From the NCBI RefSeq assembly GCF_004123295.1, contig NZ_SDMK01000002.1, forward strand, positions 826,784-890,783: DNA of 64,000 nucleotides, written 5' to 3'. The stretch is from Silvibacterium dinghuense. Its GTDB lineage: Bacteria > Acidobacteriota > Terriglobia > Terriglobales > Acidobacteriaceae. The notes under the pieces are model-generated. The model was given only the letters and a program-made list of their open reading frames with translations. It searched no databases and was not told where the DNA came from. The stretch's first letter is position 1. The number at the start of each line of letters is the position of its first letter. Made by a program: the position numbers and the translations under genes. Shown one piece after another: positions 38,718-48,207 of this stretch.

Positions 38718-38746
38718 CGATGAGGACGCTTGCCGCGTCCTCATCG
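38718..38746 (+). terminator. deoC terminator
   Basis: 12-bp perfect stem CGATGAGGACGC / GCGTCCTCATCG with a TTGCC loop, followed by TATTTT. Confidence 0.85.
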
Positions 38747-38805
38747 TATTTTCCCTGCCTGCGCATTGACTCTGCAGCGTCCTGCCTCCGCAGAATGCTG
38801 TGTCC

Positions 38806-40722
38806 ATGCTTTATGATGGCTCGTCTGGAGAGTTTTCCCCCCGGCCTCGCGGTTCTGCCACAGAGCAGGCGAAGATACCTGCGCAGCACCGGGCGCATGA
38901 CAGGAAACCTGTGATCGAAGAACCGGCACCGACATCTGCTCCCCACGAGGCCTACGAGGGCGATTACCGCCCCAGCGCAGCCTCGTCCGCACAGACCCAG
39001 GTGCGTGTCGAGCCGATGTCCACAGAATTCCTGATCCGTCTTGCCGACGCGCTCAACACGACGCTCGACCTCCAGACCCTGCTGCGCCGCACCGCGGACC
39101 TTGTCCGCGCAGTCATCGATTACCGCATCTTCGCCATCCTGCTGCTGAACGACCGCACGCACGATCTCCGCATGCGCTTTCAGATCGGTCACACGCCGGA
39201 GATCGAGCGCATGCGCATCAAAACCGGCCAGGGTGTCGTCGGGCAGGTCGCGCAGGAACGCCACGCCATCCTGATCAACGACGTCACGCAGTACGCGAAT
39301 TACATCAACGCAAATCCCGATGTCCGCTCCGAGCTCGCCGTACCGCTGATCGTCAAGAATCGCCTCATCGGCGTCATCGATATTCAGTCCGAGCAGCCGA
39401 ATTACTTCTCGCAGGAGCACCAGCGGCTGCTGATGCTCACGGCCTCGCGCGTGGGCCAGGCCATCGAAAATGCGCGGCTCTACACACGCGTTGCCCGCCA
39501 GGCGCAGACGCTCGAAGTGCTGAACGAAATCAGCCGCGAGCTCACCTCTATCCTCGACGTCGATGCCCTGCTCGAGCGCGTAGGACAGCTGATCCGCCGC
39601 ATCATTGACTTCCAGATGTTTTCCGTGTGGCTGGTTAACGAAAGCGACAAAGTGCTTGAGAACCGCTACGCGGTGCGCTTCGGCGAGCGCTTCTATCCCG
39701 GAGAAAAGATTCCTCTCGACCGCGGACTGGTCGGAGCGGCCATGGCAGGCAGGCATCTCGTACATGTCTCGGACGTGCGCAAAGACAAGCGGTACCACAT
39801 GATCAATCCCGAGACCCGCTCAGAAATGGCGGTGCCGCTGATCTACAAGGGCAAGGTGATCGGGGTTCTGGACATCGAGCACACCCGCACCCACTACTTC
39901 AACGAAGACCACGAGCGGGCGCTCTCGACCCTCGCTGCGCAGATCGCGATCTCCATCGAAAATGCGCAGCTCTATCAGCGCGTCATGCAGCAGGAGCAGC
40001 GGCTGGAGCGCGATCTGGCCATGGCGCGCGAGGTGCAGCTGCGCCTGCTGCCGCCGGCCAAGCCGCAGCATGAGCATGCCGAGTTCTCTGCCCGCTTCGT
40101 CCCCGCCCGCACCATCGGCGGCGATCTCTATGACTTTCTGCCCTACGATGCAAACCGCAGCGCCATCGCGCTCGGCGATGTAAGCGGCAAAGCCGCACCG
40201 GCCGCGCTCTATGCTGCGCTGGTCAGCGGCATCATGCGCAGTGAAGCAAGCCAGTATCTTTCGCCCTCCGAGCTGCTCGAAGCACTCAATGAAGCGCTGC
40301 AGGAGCGGAAAGTGGCTTCGCAGTATGTCGCCATGGTCTACGCGCTCTGGAACGACGAAAATCGCACGCTGCAGATAGCCAATGCCGGCGCAGTCCAACC
40401 GTTATTCTGTCGCAGCGGCGAGGTCGATACGATCCACGCCGAGGGCTTCCCTCTCGGCATGTTTCCGGGCGTGAAGTACGAAGAGTTCTCGCTCGCAACC
40501 CAGCCCGGCGACTCGCTGATCTTCTTCAGCGACGGCATTGTCGATGCGCAGAATATGACAGGCGAGATGTTCGGCGACGAGCGCCTGCGCACTGTGGTCA
40601 TGAAGAACCACCAGAAAACTGCTTCCAAGATCGCCGATGCCATCCTCGCCGAAGTTGGAAAATTCCAGGGCGGCCGCGAACGCTTCGACGATGAAACCGT
40701 ACTGGTGCTCAAAGTCCTCTAA
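38806..40722 (+). CDS. GAF-GAF-PP2C (RsbU/SpoIIE-type) serine phosphatase
   Basis: Cytosolic sensor phosphatase of 638-640 aa, probably acting on an anti-sigma-factor antagonist in a partner-switching system. Two GAF domains (~70-220 and ~230-385) precede a short coiled coil (RVMQQEQRLERDLAMAREVQLRLLPP), the usual linker to PP2C. The phosphatase domain shows RTIGGDLYDFLP, GDVSGKAAPAALYAAL, IFFSDGIVDAQN and DDETVLVLKVL, all metal-binding motifs intact. The start could be GTG 38800 or ATG 38806; neither has a strong ribosome-binding site. No anti-sigma or STAS partner is adjacent. Confidence 0.92.
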   Translation: MLYDGSSGEFSPRPRGSATEQAKIPAQHRAHDRKPVIEEPAPTSAPHEAYEGDYRPSAASSAQTQVRVEPMSTEFLIRLADALNTTLDLQTLLRRTADLVRAVIDYRIFAILLLNDRTHDLRMRFQIGHTPEIERMRIKTGQGVVGQVAQERHAILINDVTQYANYINANPDVRSELAVPLIVKNRLIGVIDIQSEQPNYFSQEHQRLLMLTASRVGQAIENARLYTRVARQAQTLEVLNEISRELTSILDVDALLERVGQLIRRIIDFQMFSVWLVNESDKVLENRYAVRFGERFYPGEKIPLDRGLVGAAMAGRHLVHVSDVRKDKRYHMINPETRSEMAVPLIYKGKVIGVLDIEHTRTHYFNEDHERALSTLAAQIAISIENAQLYQRVMQQEQRLERDLAMAREVQLRLLPPAKPQHEHAEFSARFVPARTIGGDLYDFLPYDANRSAIALGDVSGKAAPAALYAALVSGIMRSEASQYLSPSELLEALNEALQERKVASQYVAMVYALWNDENRTLQIANAGAVQPLFCRSGEVDTIHAEGFPLGMFPGVKYEEFSLATQPGDSLIFFSDGIVDAQNMTGEMFGDERLRTVVMKNHQKTASKIADAILAEVGKFQGGRERFDDETVLVLKVL

Positions 40723-40748
40723 GCCCGTTTTCAGCTTCCGCTCAAGAG

Positions 40749-40782
40749 AAATGCCCGCCCCGGAAATAAGGAGCGGGCATTT
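40749..40782. terminator. Bidirectional hairpin terminator
   Basis: AAATGCCCGC / GCGGGCATTT, perfect 10-bp stem with a 14-nt loop between the convergent phosphatase and S10 peptidase genes. Confidence 0.75.
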
Positions 40783-40795
40783 GTGCCTGTGACAG

Positions 40796-42412
40796 TTACT
40801 TGTTTCCGACTTCCGTGCTGCGGATGAAGGCAGCCACGCGATCGTGCAGCTTGGCGAGAGACGCATCGTTCACGTACACCATGTGGCCCGATTCATACCA
40901 GTCGAACTCGATGTTCGAAGTAAGTGCCTGCGGGATCGGCAGATGCTTGTCCTCATAGTAGGCCGCGTAGAACGGCGTGGCCAGATCGTAGTAGCCGCCG
41001 TTGACCATGACCTTAAGCCGCGGATTGGTCTTCATCGCCGTGGCCAGATCGCCGCTCACATTCACACCGATCGGATTGCCGTTGTGCTTCATATCCCACT
41101 CGTGGCTGCCGAAGTCGGCCTCAGGCAGATAGGTCTGGCCCTCGCCATACTTCAGATCGCGGCGCACATAGTCGTTGAAGAGCGCAACGTAAGCCGAGGA
41201 GATCGCCGAGCTCTGCGGATCATACTCCGACTCTTCGCTCAGAGGATTCAGAGAAGGCCCGGAGAAGCGTGTATCAAGGCGGCCCGTCGTCAGGTCATCA
41301 TCGTCCTGGAGGTTCTTCGTGAAGCCGCCGCCGCTCACCCGCAGATCGGCCTTGAGCAGATAGGCCACGGAAAGTCCGGTGTACTCATGCAGCTTCTCCG
41401 CTACCTGCTGCTTTTCCGCCGCAGGCAGATCGGAACCCAACGCCAGGGCATGCGCGTACTCGCCAAAGGCATAGTCTTCGACTTCCTTGAGGAAGGGCTC
41501 AAGCGCAGCCGGCTGGCTCGGCAGCTTGTGGTGATACCAGGCTGTCGCAGCATAGGTCGGCAGGCCGGTTTCGAAGGGGAGATCGATGCCGGGGTTCATG
41601 CGGGCAGCATCGATATCCGCATTGAAGTTGAAGATCTGCGAGAGCAGGATGACGCCGTTGAGATCAATATCCTTCTCGTTCTCGAGAATGTTCGAGACCA
41701 CGGCCGAGCGCGTAGTACCGTAGCTCTCACCAAACAGGTACTTCGGCGAATTCCAGCGGTTGTACTTGCTGATAAAGCGGGCGATGAAGCGGGCAAACGC
41801 ATGGCCGTCTTCATCGATGCCCCAGAACGCCTTCTCCTTATCCTTACCGACCAGCCGGCCAAAGCCCGTACCCGGCATATCGATGAACACCAGGTCTGTG
41901 GTGTCGAGCAGACTGTATTCGTTGTCCACCAGTTTGTAGGGAGCTGCGGGCAGATGCTGGTCCGTCGCTGTCACCACATGCTTCGGCCCAAACGATCCCA
42001 TGTGCAGCCACACCGTCGAGCTGCCGGGACCACCGTTGTAGAGGAAGGTGACCGGGCGATCTTCAGGATGAGCAACATCCTTCTTGAAATAGGCGACATA
42101 GAAGATGCGCGCCACCGGAGGCTTCTCCTTCGCGTCCTTGTCGGAGGCGGCATCGAGAGCGGCCTGCGTGCCGGCCAGCGGATTTCCATCCGCGCCCAGC
42201 TGTGCGTCTTCTTCTTCGGTTGCGCCGACCGTCAGAGTGCCGGCGACGGCGGTGTAAGCGATGCGCTGACCGCCTACGGTCACAGTGCCGTCCGTGCTGG
42301 AGTCCGCCGTGACAGCAGGAGCCTTGGCTGGTGTGGAGTCGTCAGCAGCGAGAGCGGAGGCAGTCAGGGCCACGCCAAGCAGCGCGGCAAAGAGTGGAGC
42401 AGATTTCGCCAT
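40796..42412 (-). CDS. S10 family serine carboxypeptidase-like protein, secreted
   Basis: Exported member of the S10 carboxypeptidase family. The start at 42412 gives a signal peptide (SAPLFAALLGVALTASALA) behind GAGGAAG; a longer reading adds 21 non-signal residues. The catalytic triad is Ser230 in LFGESYGTTR, an Asp in NGGYYDLATPF and a His in YESGHMVYV. The oxyanion/substrate region is FLYNGGPGSSTVWLHMGSFGP. A low-complexity acidic stretch precedes the catalytic domain. Length 537 aa. Function is probably extracellular peptide degradation, in line with the other secreted proteases in the window. Confidence 0.92.
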   Translation of the reverse strand: MAKSAPLFAALLGVALTASALAADDSTPAKAPAVTADSSTDGTVTVGGQRIAYTAVAGTLTVGATEEEDAQLGADGNPLAGTQAALDAASDKDAKEKPPVARIFYVAYFKKDVAHPEDRPVTFLYNGGPGSSTVWLHMGSFGPKHVVTATDQHLPAAPYKLVDNEYSLLDTTDLVFIDMPGTGFGRLVGKDKEKAFWGIDEDGHAFARFIARFISKYNRWNSPKYLFGESYGTTRSAVVSNILENEKDIDLNGVILLSQIFNFNADIDAARMNPGIDLPFETGLPTYAATAWYHHKLPSQPAALEPFLKEVEDYAFGEYAHALALGSDLPAAEKQQVAEKLHEYTGLSVAYLLKADLRVSGGGFTKNLQDDDDLTTGRLDTRFSGPSLNPLSEESEYDPQSSAISSAYVALFNDYVRRDLKYGEGQTYLPEADFGSHEWDMKHNGNPIGVNVSGDLATAMKTNPRLKVMVNGGYYDLATPFYAAYYEDKHLPIPQALTSNIEFDWYESGHMVYVNDASLAKLHDRVAAFIRSTEVGNK

Positions 42413-42481
42413 CGGAATTCTTCCTCGATCGGTTGCGGAATGGAAATGCAGGTCGTCGTACGAATTGTTACGCAAAGTATA

Positions 42482-42526
42482 AAGCGGCCATTCCAGTGCC
42501 CGATTCTGGACACCGGAAGGCCGCTT
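42482..42526. terminator. Hairpin downstream of the DinB gene
   Basis: AAGCGGCC and GGCCGCTT close a stem with an inner CCAG/CTGG pair, between dinB-like 42550 and the S10 gene, both on the minus strand. Confidence 0.55.
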
Positions 42527-42549
42527 CCGATCAGGAATGAAGCTGAAAT

Positions 42550-43044
42550 CTAATCGTGCCAGGCGCCGAGCTGCTTGCGGATCAGCGCCAGCTGGCCGAG
42601 GTGGTAGCTATTGTGATCAGCTGCCAGCAAAACCTCGCGCAAATACGTCTGCCCGTCGCCCCAGGGAATCTTGGCGCCGAGATCCCTCTCCGGATCGCGA
42701 ACCATGGCCTCGAACCCGGCCAGGAGCGTCTTCACCGCCTTCACCGAGTCCTGCCACGCCTCTTCCGTAGGAACAACGCCTTCACCGGGCCAGTAATCGT
42801 CCGGCCAGTTGGGAGCGACATATTTCGGATCGGTACAGAAGATCAGCAGATCATGCAGCGTAAACCGGATATGCTCCAGCAACTGCCATGCATGATGAGG
42901 TGCGCCCTCAGGCCGGCGGGTATAAAACTCGGGGGCAAGACCACTCACGCAGGTGTCGAAGTCTGCATGCGCGCTGCCTCCGCGCAGCAGTTCCAGCAAT
43001 TGATCGCGCAACACCGCATCCGCGACGGAAGATACTTCCGGCAT
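42550..43044 (-). CDS. DinB family protein
   Basis: 164-aa four-helix-bundle protein of the DinB/YfiT family, a metal-binding fold used in thiol-dependent transferases and other unknown reactions. Candidate metal histidines lie in PHHAWQLLEHIRF and in LLAADHNSYHLGQLALIRKQLG, the two family motifs. It is shielded by hairpins on both sides and so probably monocistronic. Substrate unknown. A second DinB protein occurs at 56327. Confidence 0.85.
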   Translation of the reverse strand: MPEVSSVADAVLRDQLLELLRGGSAHADFDTCVSGLAPEFYTRRPEGAPHHAWQLLEHIRFTLHDLLIFCTDPKYVAPNWPDDYWPGEGVVPTEEAWQDSVKAVKTLLAGFEAMVRDPERDLGAKIPWGDGQTYLREVLLAADHNSYHLGQLALIRKQLGAWHD

Positions 43045-43188
43045 ATGTCCTCCTCAAAACGTTTCAACCTGGAAATCGATTACGGCACTTCTTCTTATTC
43101 GCTTGGGATGCGGGATTGCGAGAGCAGGATTCGCTGATCCTTGCTCCCTGAGGATTTCCATCGAAGAAAAGCGTGGTGAGATGAAAAA

Positions 43189-43215
43189 GCCCGTTCCTCC
43201 GATGGAAGAACGGGC
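43189..43215 (-). terminator. murA terminator
   Basis: GCCCGTTC / GAACGGGC with inner TCC/GGA pairing, 21 bp past the murA stop; on the minus strand it is followed by TTTTTC. Confidence 0.8.
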
Positions 43216-43235
43216 CTGCGAAAGTCAGATCGGTT

Positions 43236-44537
43236 CTAGACAGCAACCGCATCGCGCTTGCTGTTGAAGACATTGCCCATGCGGCGAATCTGCGCACCGA
43301 CGCCGCGCAGCTTCTCCTCGATGTGCTCGTATCCGCGATCGATGTGATACACGCGATCGAGGATCGATTCCCCATCTGCCACCAGCGCCGCCAGCACCAG
43401 CGAAGCGGAAGCGCGAAGATCGGAGCACATCACCGCGGCTGAGGACAGCGGAGACTTGCCGCGAATGGTAGCCGTGCGGCCGTCGACCTTGATGTTCGCT
43501 CCCATGCGGATCAGTTCCTGCACGTGCATGTAGCGGTTTTCGAAGATGTTCTCAACTACGACCGAAGTGCCCTCGGCCTGCGTCGCCAGCGTCATGTACT
43601 GCGCCTGCATGTCCGTCGGGAAGCCGGGATACTCCTCGGTGGACATATCCGCAGCCCTCAGATTGCCTTCGCTGCGCACGCGGATCGAATCCTTGCCGAT
43701 CAGCTCGATGCGCGCCCCGCACTCTTCCAGCTTGGAGATCACCGCGCCAAGATGCGCCGGGTTGCAGCTTGAAACGCAGAGATCGCCACCCGAGATGGCC
43801 CCGGCAATCAGGAAGGTTCCGGCTTCAATGCGGTCCGGGTTGATGCGATGCTTCGCGCCGTGCAGCTTGTCAACGCCTTGCACCTTGATGACCGACGTGC
43901 CCGCGCCTTCGATCTTCGCGCCCATGGCCGTCAGCAGCGCTGCCAGATCGGTGACCTCAGGCTCGCGGGCGCAGTTCTCCAGCACCGTCTCGCCCTCGGC
44001 CAGCACCGCGGCCATCAGCAGGTCTTCGGTGCCGGTCACTGTGATCTTGTCAAAGTGAATGTGTGCGCCCTTGAGCCGCTCGGCACGGGCCTCAATATAG
44101 CCGTGCTCGTAGCTGATCTTCGCGCCCATCGTCTCCAGACCCTTGATGTGCAGGTCGATCGGGCGTCCGCCAATGGCACAACCGCCGGGCATCGCCACGC
44201 GGGCCATACCCGTGCGGGCGACCAGCGGCCCAAGCACCAGTGAGGAGGCGCGCATTGTCTTGACGATCTCGTACTTGGCCACCGGGTCGGAAAGCAGGCG
44301 GCAGCTGATGCTGGTGCGATGTTGAGCGCGGCCATAGCCAAGCTCGACTTCGGCGCCCATGGAAACCAGCAGCTTGCGCTCGGTCTCAATATCCTGGACC
44401 TGCGGAATATTCTCGAGCACAACCTCTTCTTCGGTGAGGATGGCAGCAGCCATACAGGGGAGAGCCGAGTTCTTCGCACCGCTGACGCGGATCGTACCGA
44501 GCAGCGGATTGCCGCCGCGAATGACAAATTTATCCAT
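43236..44537 (-). CDS. murA: UDP-N-acetylglucosamine 1-carboxyvinyltransferase MurA
   Basis: First committed step of peptidoglycan synthesis (PEP plus UDP-GlcNAc). The catalytic cysteine targeted by fosfomycin is present (Cys120 in [15 protein letters not shown]). The opening [24 protein letters not shown] and [15 protein letters not shown] near the C-terminus are MurA hallmarks. ATG at 44537 matches the family N-terminus; 433 aa is a little longer than usual. murQ is three genes away, so synthesis and recycling of MurNAc are close together. Confidence 0.97.
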   Translation of the reverse strand: MDKFVIRGGNPLLGTIRVSGAKNSALPCMAAAILTEEEVVLENIPQVQDIETERKLLVSMGAEVELGYGRAQHRTSISCRLLSDPVAKYEIVKTMRASSLVLGPLVARTGMARVAMPGGCAIGGRPIDLHIKGLETMGAKISYEHGYIEARAERLKGAHIHFDKITVTGTEDLLMAAVLAEGETVLENCAREPEVTDLAALLTAMGAKIEGAGTSVIKVQGVDKLHGAKHRINPDRIEAGTFLIAGAISGGDLCVSSCNPAHLGAVISKLEECGARIELIGKDSIRVRSEGNLRAADMSTEEYPGFPTDMQAQYMTLATQAEGTSVVVENIFENRYMHVQELIRMGANIKVDGRTATIRGKSPLSSAAVMCSDLRASASLVLAALVADGESILDRVYHIDRGYEHIEEKLRGVGAQIRRMGNVFNSKRDAVAV

Positions 44538-44680
44538 AATTCTCCAAGACCAGCAGAACGGGGACCACCTTCCGGCTGCTTTTCCCTCTTCCAGTCGAGT
44601 GTAAATCGATTCGTGCGGTGGAGAACGAACCGCGGCGGTGGCGACCTTGAGGCCCCCGCCTGCAGGAACATAAACCGGAC

Positions 44681-45847
44681 TCAAGGCTGCGGCGCAGGCG
44701 GCTCCTGAGATGACGACGGCTGCCCGGGCGGCTCCACCCAGTAGGCGCGCCGCGCAGTCACAACGAGCTTCGGATAATCCTTGAGCTTCACCTCGATCGC
44801 GTGCGGCCCCGGTGCCGGAGACTGCGGCCGGAAGGTCAGCACATAGCGGTTCGGAACATGGTTCGAGATCGTCGCCAGGTCCGATTGCAGATTTTTCTCA
44901 TTGCTGAACTTGAAGTACTCGCCGCCGGTCATACCGGCAATGCTTTCCGGCACATTGCGCTTCAGCCCATCGATGCCCAATGCGACCACGAGCTGCGCCG
45001 CCTTCAGCGGCGGCGCGAGCAGACCAAGGCAATTCCAGAACTGCACCAGCCGATTCGGATTCTTCTCTTCGTCCGGATACTTGCCCATGCAGCCATGCGG
45101 CGGTCCCGGACGATCGTCCTGCACAATACGCGGAGCCTGTGTCTTGAAATCGCTCTTGAGCGAAGAGAAGGCCACGCTGTACACGATGGTGTTCGTATCG
45201 CTGATCGCACGCACCGTTTCGACGAGGCCGGCCTGGCTGCCGTGATCGTTGGTCTCGCTAAGCAGCAGGATCACCCGGCGATACTGCGGCGACTGGCTGC
45301 GCAGCAGATCGACCGCATACGAAACCCCGTCAAAGATGGCCGCGCCATTGTCGCCCGGCTGCAGCGAGTTCATCGTCGCGGAGATTTCCTGCCACGAAGG
45401 CGTAAACGGCTGCAACAGATAAACATGGCTGTCAAAGCCGACCACCGCAACCGTATGCGGCACAGCTCCGATCAGCCCTTCGATCAACGGCTCAAGCTGC
45501 GGATAGAGATCCATCTTGAGCACGCCGGAGCCGCCCGTCTCGATCGCCACCACCAGCGCAATCGGCTGCGAGTCATTGCCTTCTTCCAGATGGACCGTCT
45601 GCGGCGCACCGTTGTCGGTGAGCGTAAAGTCCTGCGCCGTCAGCGTGTAGACAGGATGGCCGGATTTCTCCCGGACGAGCGTGGGCACGATGACCAGAGA
45701 GGTTTCGGCATGGAATGTCGTCTGGCCGGCAGCAGCCTGATCCTGTGTCGCCTGTTCAGGCGAGGACTGCGCGTTCTGAGCGAAAGCAGCAGGCACAAAG
45801 GTGAAGACGAGTGCAAGGAGCAGGCTCGCAACCGGCGGCTTGGTCAT
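44681..45847 (-). CDS. Secreted VWA (VWFA-related) domain protein
   Basis: 388-aa exported protein of the VWFA-related type widespread in Acidobacteriota. Start 45847 gives a clean signal peptide (VASLLLALVFTFVPAAFA); longer readings lack one. The N-terminal beta segment LVIVPTLVREKSGHPVYTLTAQDFTLTDNGAPQ is typical. The VWA domain begins IALVVAIETGGSG, so the MIDAS DxSxS is replaced by ETGGS, implying weak or no metal binding. It continues with VVGFDSHVYLLQPF and VILLLSETNDHGS. A Pro-rich tail ends the chain. Function unknown; adhesion or scaffold roles are guesses. Confidence 0.85.
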   Translation of the reverse strand: MTKPPVASLLLALVFTFVPAAFAQNAQSSPEQATQDQAAAGQTTFHAETSLVIVPTLVREKSGHPVYTLTAQDFTLTDNGAPQTVHLEEGNDSQPIALVVAIETGGSGVLKMDLYPQLEPLIEGLIGAVPHTVAVVGFDSHVYLLQPFTPSWQEISATMNSLQPGDNGAAIFDGVSYAVDLLRSQSPQYRRVILLLSETNDHGSQAGLVETVRAISDTNTIVYSVAFSSLKSDFKTQAPRIVQDDRPGPPHGCMGKYPDEEKNPNRLVQFWNCLGLLAPPLKAAQLVVALGIDGLKRNVPESIAGMTGGEYFKFSNEKNLQSDLATISNHVPNRYVLTFRPQSPAPGPHAIEVKLKDYPKLVVTARRAYWVEPPGQPSSSQEPPAPQP

Positions 45848-45883
45848 GAATAGACTCGCAACCTTTCTCAGAAACCAGCAGAA

Positions 45884-45922
45884 AGGCAGAACCCGCCGCT
45901 GATCACGCGGCGGGTTCTGCCT
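45884..45922 (-). terminator. murQ terminator
   Basis: 16-bp perfect stem AGGCAGAACCCGCCGC / GCGGCGGGTTCTGCCT with a 7-nt loop, between murQ and the VWA gene. Confidence 0.8.
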
Positions 45923-45972
45923 GGAAAAAAGACCATCTGGAATAAGGCCAAACGGCGAATCGGATATCCGTA

Positions 45973-46947
45973 TCAAAGTTCCGAGGAGTTGTCTTCGATT
46001 GCCTGCCGCACATTCCCGTTCGAATGCGTCAGACGCCGCACCGCTTCCGGCTTATCGACACCGGCCTTGAGCATCACAAGCGCCACCGGCACGCTGCGGC
46101 CGGCAGACTTGATCACTTCTACTGCCCGCTCGCGCGTAATGGCGCAGGCGCGCATCAGGATGCCGATGCCGCGTTCTACCAGCTTCGAGTTCTGCATGTG
46201 CACGTTGACCATCAGGTTCTCGTACACATAGCCAAGGCGGGTCATCGCGCCGGTGGTGATCATGTTGCAGATCATCTTCTGCGCGGTCGCGGCCTTCATG
46301 CGGGTCGAGCCGGAGATCACCTCGGGGCCGACATCGGCAATGATGGCAATATCCGATGCCTGGGCCAGCGGCGTATCCGCATTGCAGGTGATGCAGGCCG
46401 TCTTCGCGCCGCGTGCGCGGGCATAGGCCACGGCCGCAACAACATAAGGAGTCCGGCCGCTCGAAGACAGGCCGATCACCACATCCTTGCGCGTGGGACG
46501 ACGACGGGCGATATCGCGCTGGCCCAATTCTTCGGAGTCCTCGTTCACCTCTACCGGCGAAGCAAGAGCCTTCGGACCGCCGGCCATGATGTACTGCACG
46601 GTCTGCGGAGAAGTCGAGAAATAGGGCGGGCACTCGCAGGCATCGAGCGAAGCGATGCGGCCGCTCGAGCCGGCTCCAATGTAGATGAGCCGGCCACCGT
46701 CCCGCAGACTTCGGGCCACGGCGTCGATCACCTGGGCAACTTCAGGCAGTGCCTTCTTGACCGCTGCGGCCACCTTGGCGTCTTCCTGGTTAATGATGCG
46801 TGCAATCTCGAGAGCCGATTTCGTATCAAAGCCCTGGGAGGCCTCGTTCGGTCTCTCGGTAACCAGATCATGAAGCTTCGGCTGAGTATGCGCCGGCGAA
46901 GCGTTGGGGACCTTCAAGCCAGCCTGGGGTTCCGTCATGGTGACCAT
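45973..46947 (-). CDS. murQ: N-acetylmuramic acid 6-phosphate etherase MurQ
   Basis: Cleaves the lactyl ether of MurNAc-6-phosphate during cell-wall recycling. A SIS fold is visible: GGRLIYIGAGSSGRIASLDACECPP and VVIGLSSSGRTPYVVAA; ISGSTRMKAATAQKM is the family signature and EDSEELGQRDIARR contains catalytic acidic residues. The ATG at 46947 has GAAGG 5 nt upstream; a GTG two codons earlier is possible. About 324 aa. The penicillin-binding-fold hydrolase upstream (47067) is on the same strand, 119 bp away, and may supply muropeptides. Confidence 0.95.
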   Translation of the reverse strand: MVTMTEPQAGLKVPNASPAHTQPKLHDLVTERPNEASQGFDTKSALEIARIINQEDAKVAAAVKKALPEVAQVIDAVARSLRDGGRLIYIGAGSSGRIASLDACECPPYFSTSPQTVQYIMAGGPKALASPVEVNEDSEELGQRDIARRRPTRKDVVIGLSSSGRTPYVVAAVAYARARGAKTACITCNADTPLAQASDIAIIADVGPEVISGSTRMKAATAQKMICNMITTGAMTRLGYVYENLMVNVHMQNSKLVERGIGILMRACAITRERAVEVIKSAGRSVPVALVMLKAGVDKPEAVRRLTHSNGNVRQAIEDNSSEL

Positions 46948-47066
46948 TTTCACCTTCAGCGAACGTACGTTTGCTGCCCCATTCTAGCGCCAAAATGCAT
47001 CTCTGGCATCGGAAAAGGGGCTTTGTCTAAACCGGCAGTGCAAAATGCACCGCTAAACCACAACTG

Positions 47067-48200
47067 TTAGTCAGATGCGGAAACGGCTTCGAGGAGCGCA
47101 TCGTGAAAGCGAGGTCGAACCTGCTGAATCGCTTTTGTTTGCCGATTCGGCCATGTGCGGTTCGTAAGCAGCACCGCAGCCAGGCTGCGATCCCGGTCAA
47201 TCCACAGCGAAGTACCCGCATAGCCGAGATGCCCGATAGAATGCGGACCAAAATAATTTCCCGATGACGAAGGCTGGCTCGGCGTATCCCAGCCCAGCGC
47301 GCGCGAGGTCCCAGGCGGTTCCGGCTGGCGAGCAGAGAAAAGATCCACAGTCATACCCGAAAAAAGCTGCCCCCCGTGAGAGGTTCGCCCCCCGGCAAGC
47401 ATGCAGGCAGCAAATCGCAATACATCCTGCACATGCGCAAACAGACCGGCATGGCCGCTCACTCCGCCCAGCGCGTGGCAGTTCTCATCCTGCACCTCGC
47501 CCTGGATCGCGCGATGGCGATACCACGTGTCCAGTTCCGTCGGCGGAATCAAGGAACGCCAATCCTGCGGAGGATTGTACCGCGCGCTTCCGAGCCCGAG
47601 CGGTGCGGCAATCTCTCGCGCAAAGAGCGCGTCCAGGCTTTCTCCAGCAAGCACCTCCAGCGCCTTGCCAAGAAGCATAAATCCAATATCGGAATACTCC
47701 ACGCGCGTGCCGGGCTCGGCTTCGAGCGGCATCTCCAGCGCAGCCCGCATCATCGCAGACGGAGTCCCGTTCTGCTCGAAGAGGCGGCCGTATCCGGGCA
47801 GCCCGGAAGCATGCGCCAACAGATGGCGCAACGTCACACGAACACGCCGCGGATCATGATGGCCACCGACGACAAAACCGGGCAGCACCTCGCCCAGCGC
47901 AAGATCGAGATCCAGGCGCCGGCGGTCATAGAGCCACATCGCAATCGCCGTCGTAGCCATCACCTTGGAGACGCTGGCCAGATCGTAGATCGTATCGTGC
48001 ATGACAGCCGGCGAATCCGGCTCATAGGTAAAGCGGCCAACCGCATCGAGCGCAAGCACTTCGCCCTGATAAAGCAGGCCATAGGCCGCTCCCGGAAAGG
48101 CTTGCTCCGTAACCGCCTGCTCCAGCAAGGCGCGAGCCGCGGCAAAGCGCGTGCGGCCTGCGGCTGCGGACTCCGGGATGGGCTCGCGTAGCGCCGTCAT
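47067..48200 (-). CDS. Serine hydrolase of the beta-lactamase/penicillin-binding fold (class C-like)
   Basis: 377-aa protein of the AmpC/DD-peptidase/esterase superfamily. The nucleophile motif is SVSK (Ser76, Lys79) and the tyrosine motif is YSD (VEYSDIGFMLLGKALE), YxN in true AmpC. A C-terminal HSIGHLGYAGTSLW contains the HxG-type third motif. There is no convincing signal peptide. ATG at 48200 is preferred because the sequence beyond 48207 belongs to an inserted repeat element; longer readings start inside that element. Next to murQ, a role in muropeptide trimming is plausible but unproven. Confidence 0.85.
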   Translation of the reverse strand: MTALREPIPESAAAGRTRFAAARALLEQAVTEQAFPGAAYGLLYQGEVLALDAVGRFTYEPDSPAVMHDTIYDLASVSKVMATTAIAMWLYDRRRLDLDLALGEVLPGFVVGGHHDPRRVRVTLRHLLAHASGLPGYGRLFEQNGTPSAMMRAALEMPLEAEPGTRVEYSDIGFMLLGKALEVLAGESLDALFAREIAAPLGLGSARYNPPQDWRSLIPPTELDTWYRHRAIQGEVQDENCHALGGVSGHAGLFAHVQDVLRFAACMLAGGRTSHGGQLFSGMTVDLFSARQPEPPGTSRALGWDTPSQPSSSGNYFGPHSIGHLGYAGTSLWIDRDRSLAAVLLTNRTWPNRQTKAIQQVRPRFHDALLEAVSASD

Positions 48201-48207
48201 CGGACTA

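Noticed and set aside
40844-42553. A 569-codon plus-strand frame opposite the S10 peptidase gene
   Set aside because: Arg/His/Gln-rich composition typical of antisense reading; the S10 catalytic triad is on the other strand.
43740-44240. Possible CRISPR or repeat array
   Set aside because: Checked because of repetitive-looking GC blocks here and elsewhere; no regularly spaced direct repeats were found anywhere in the window.
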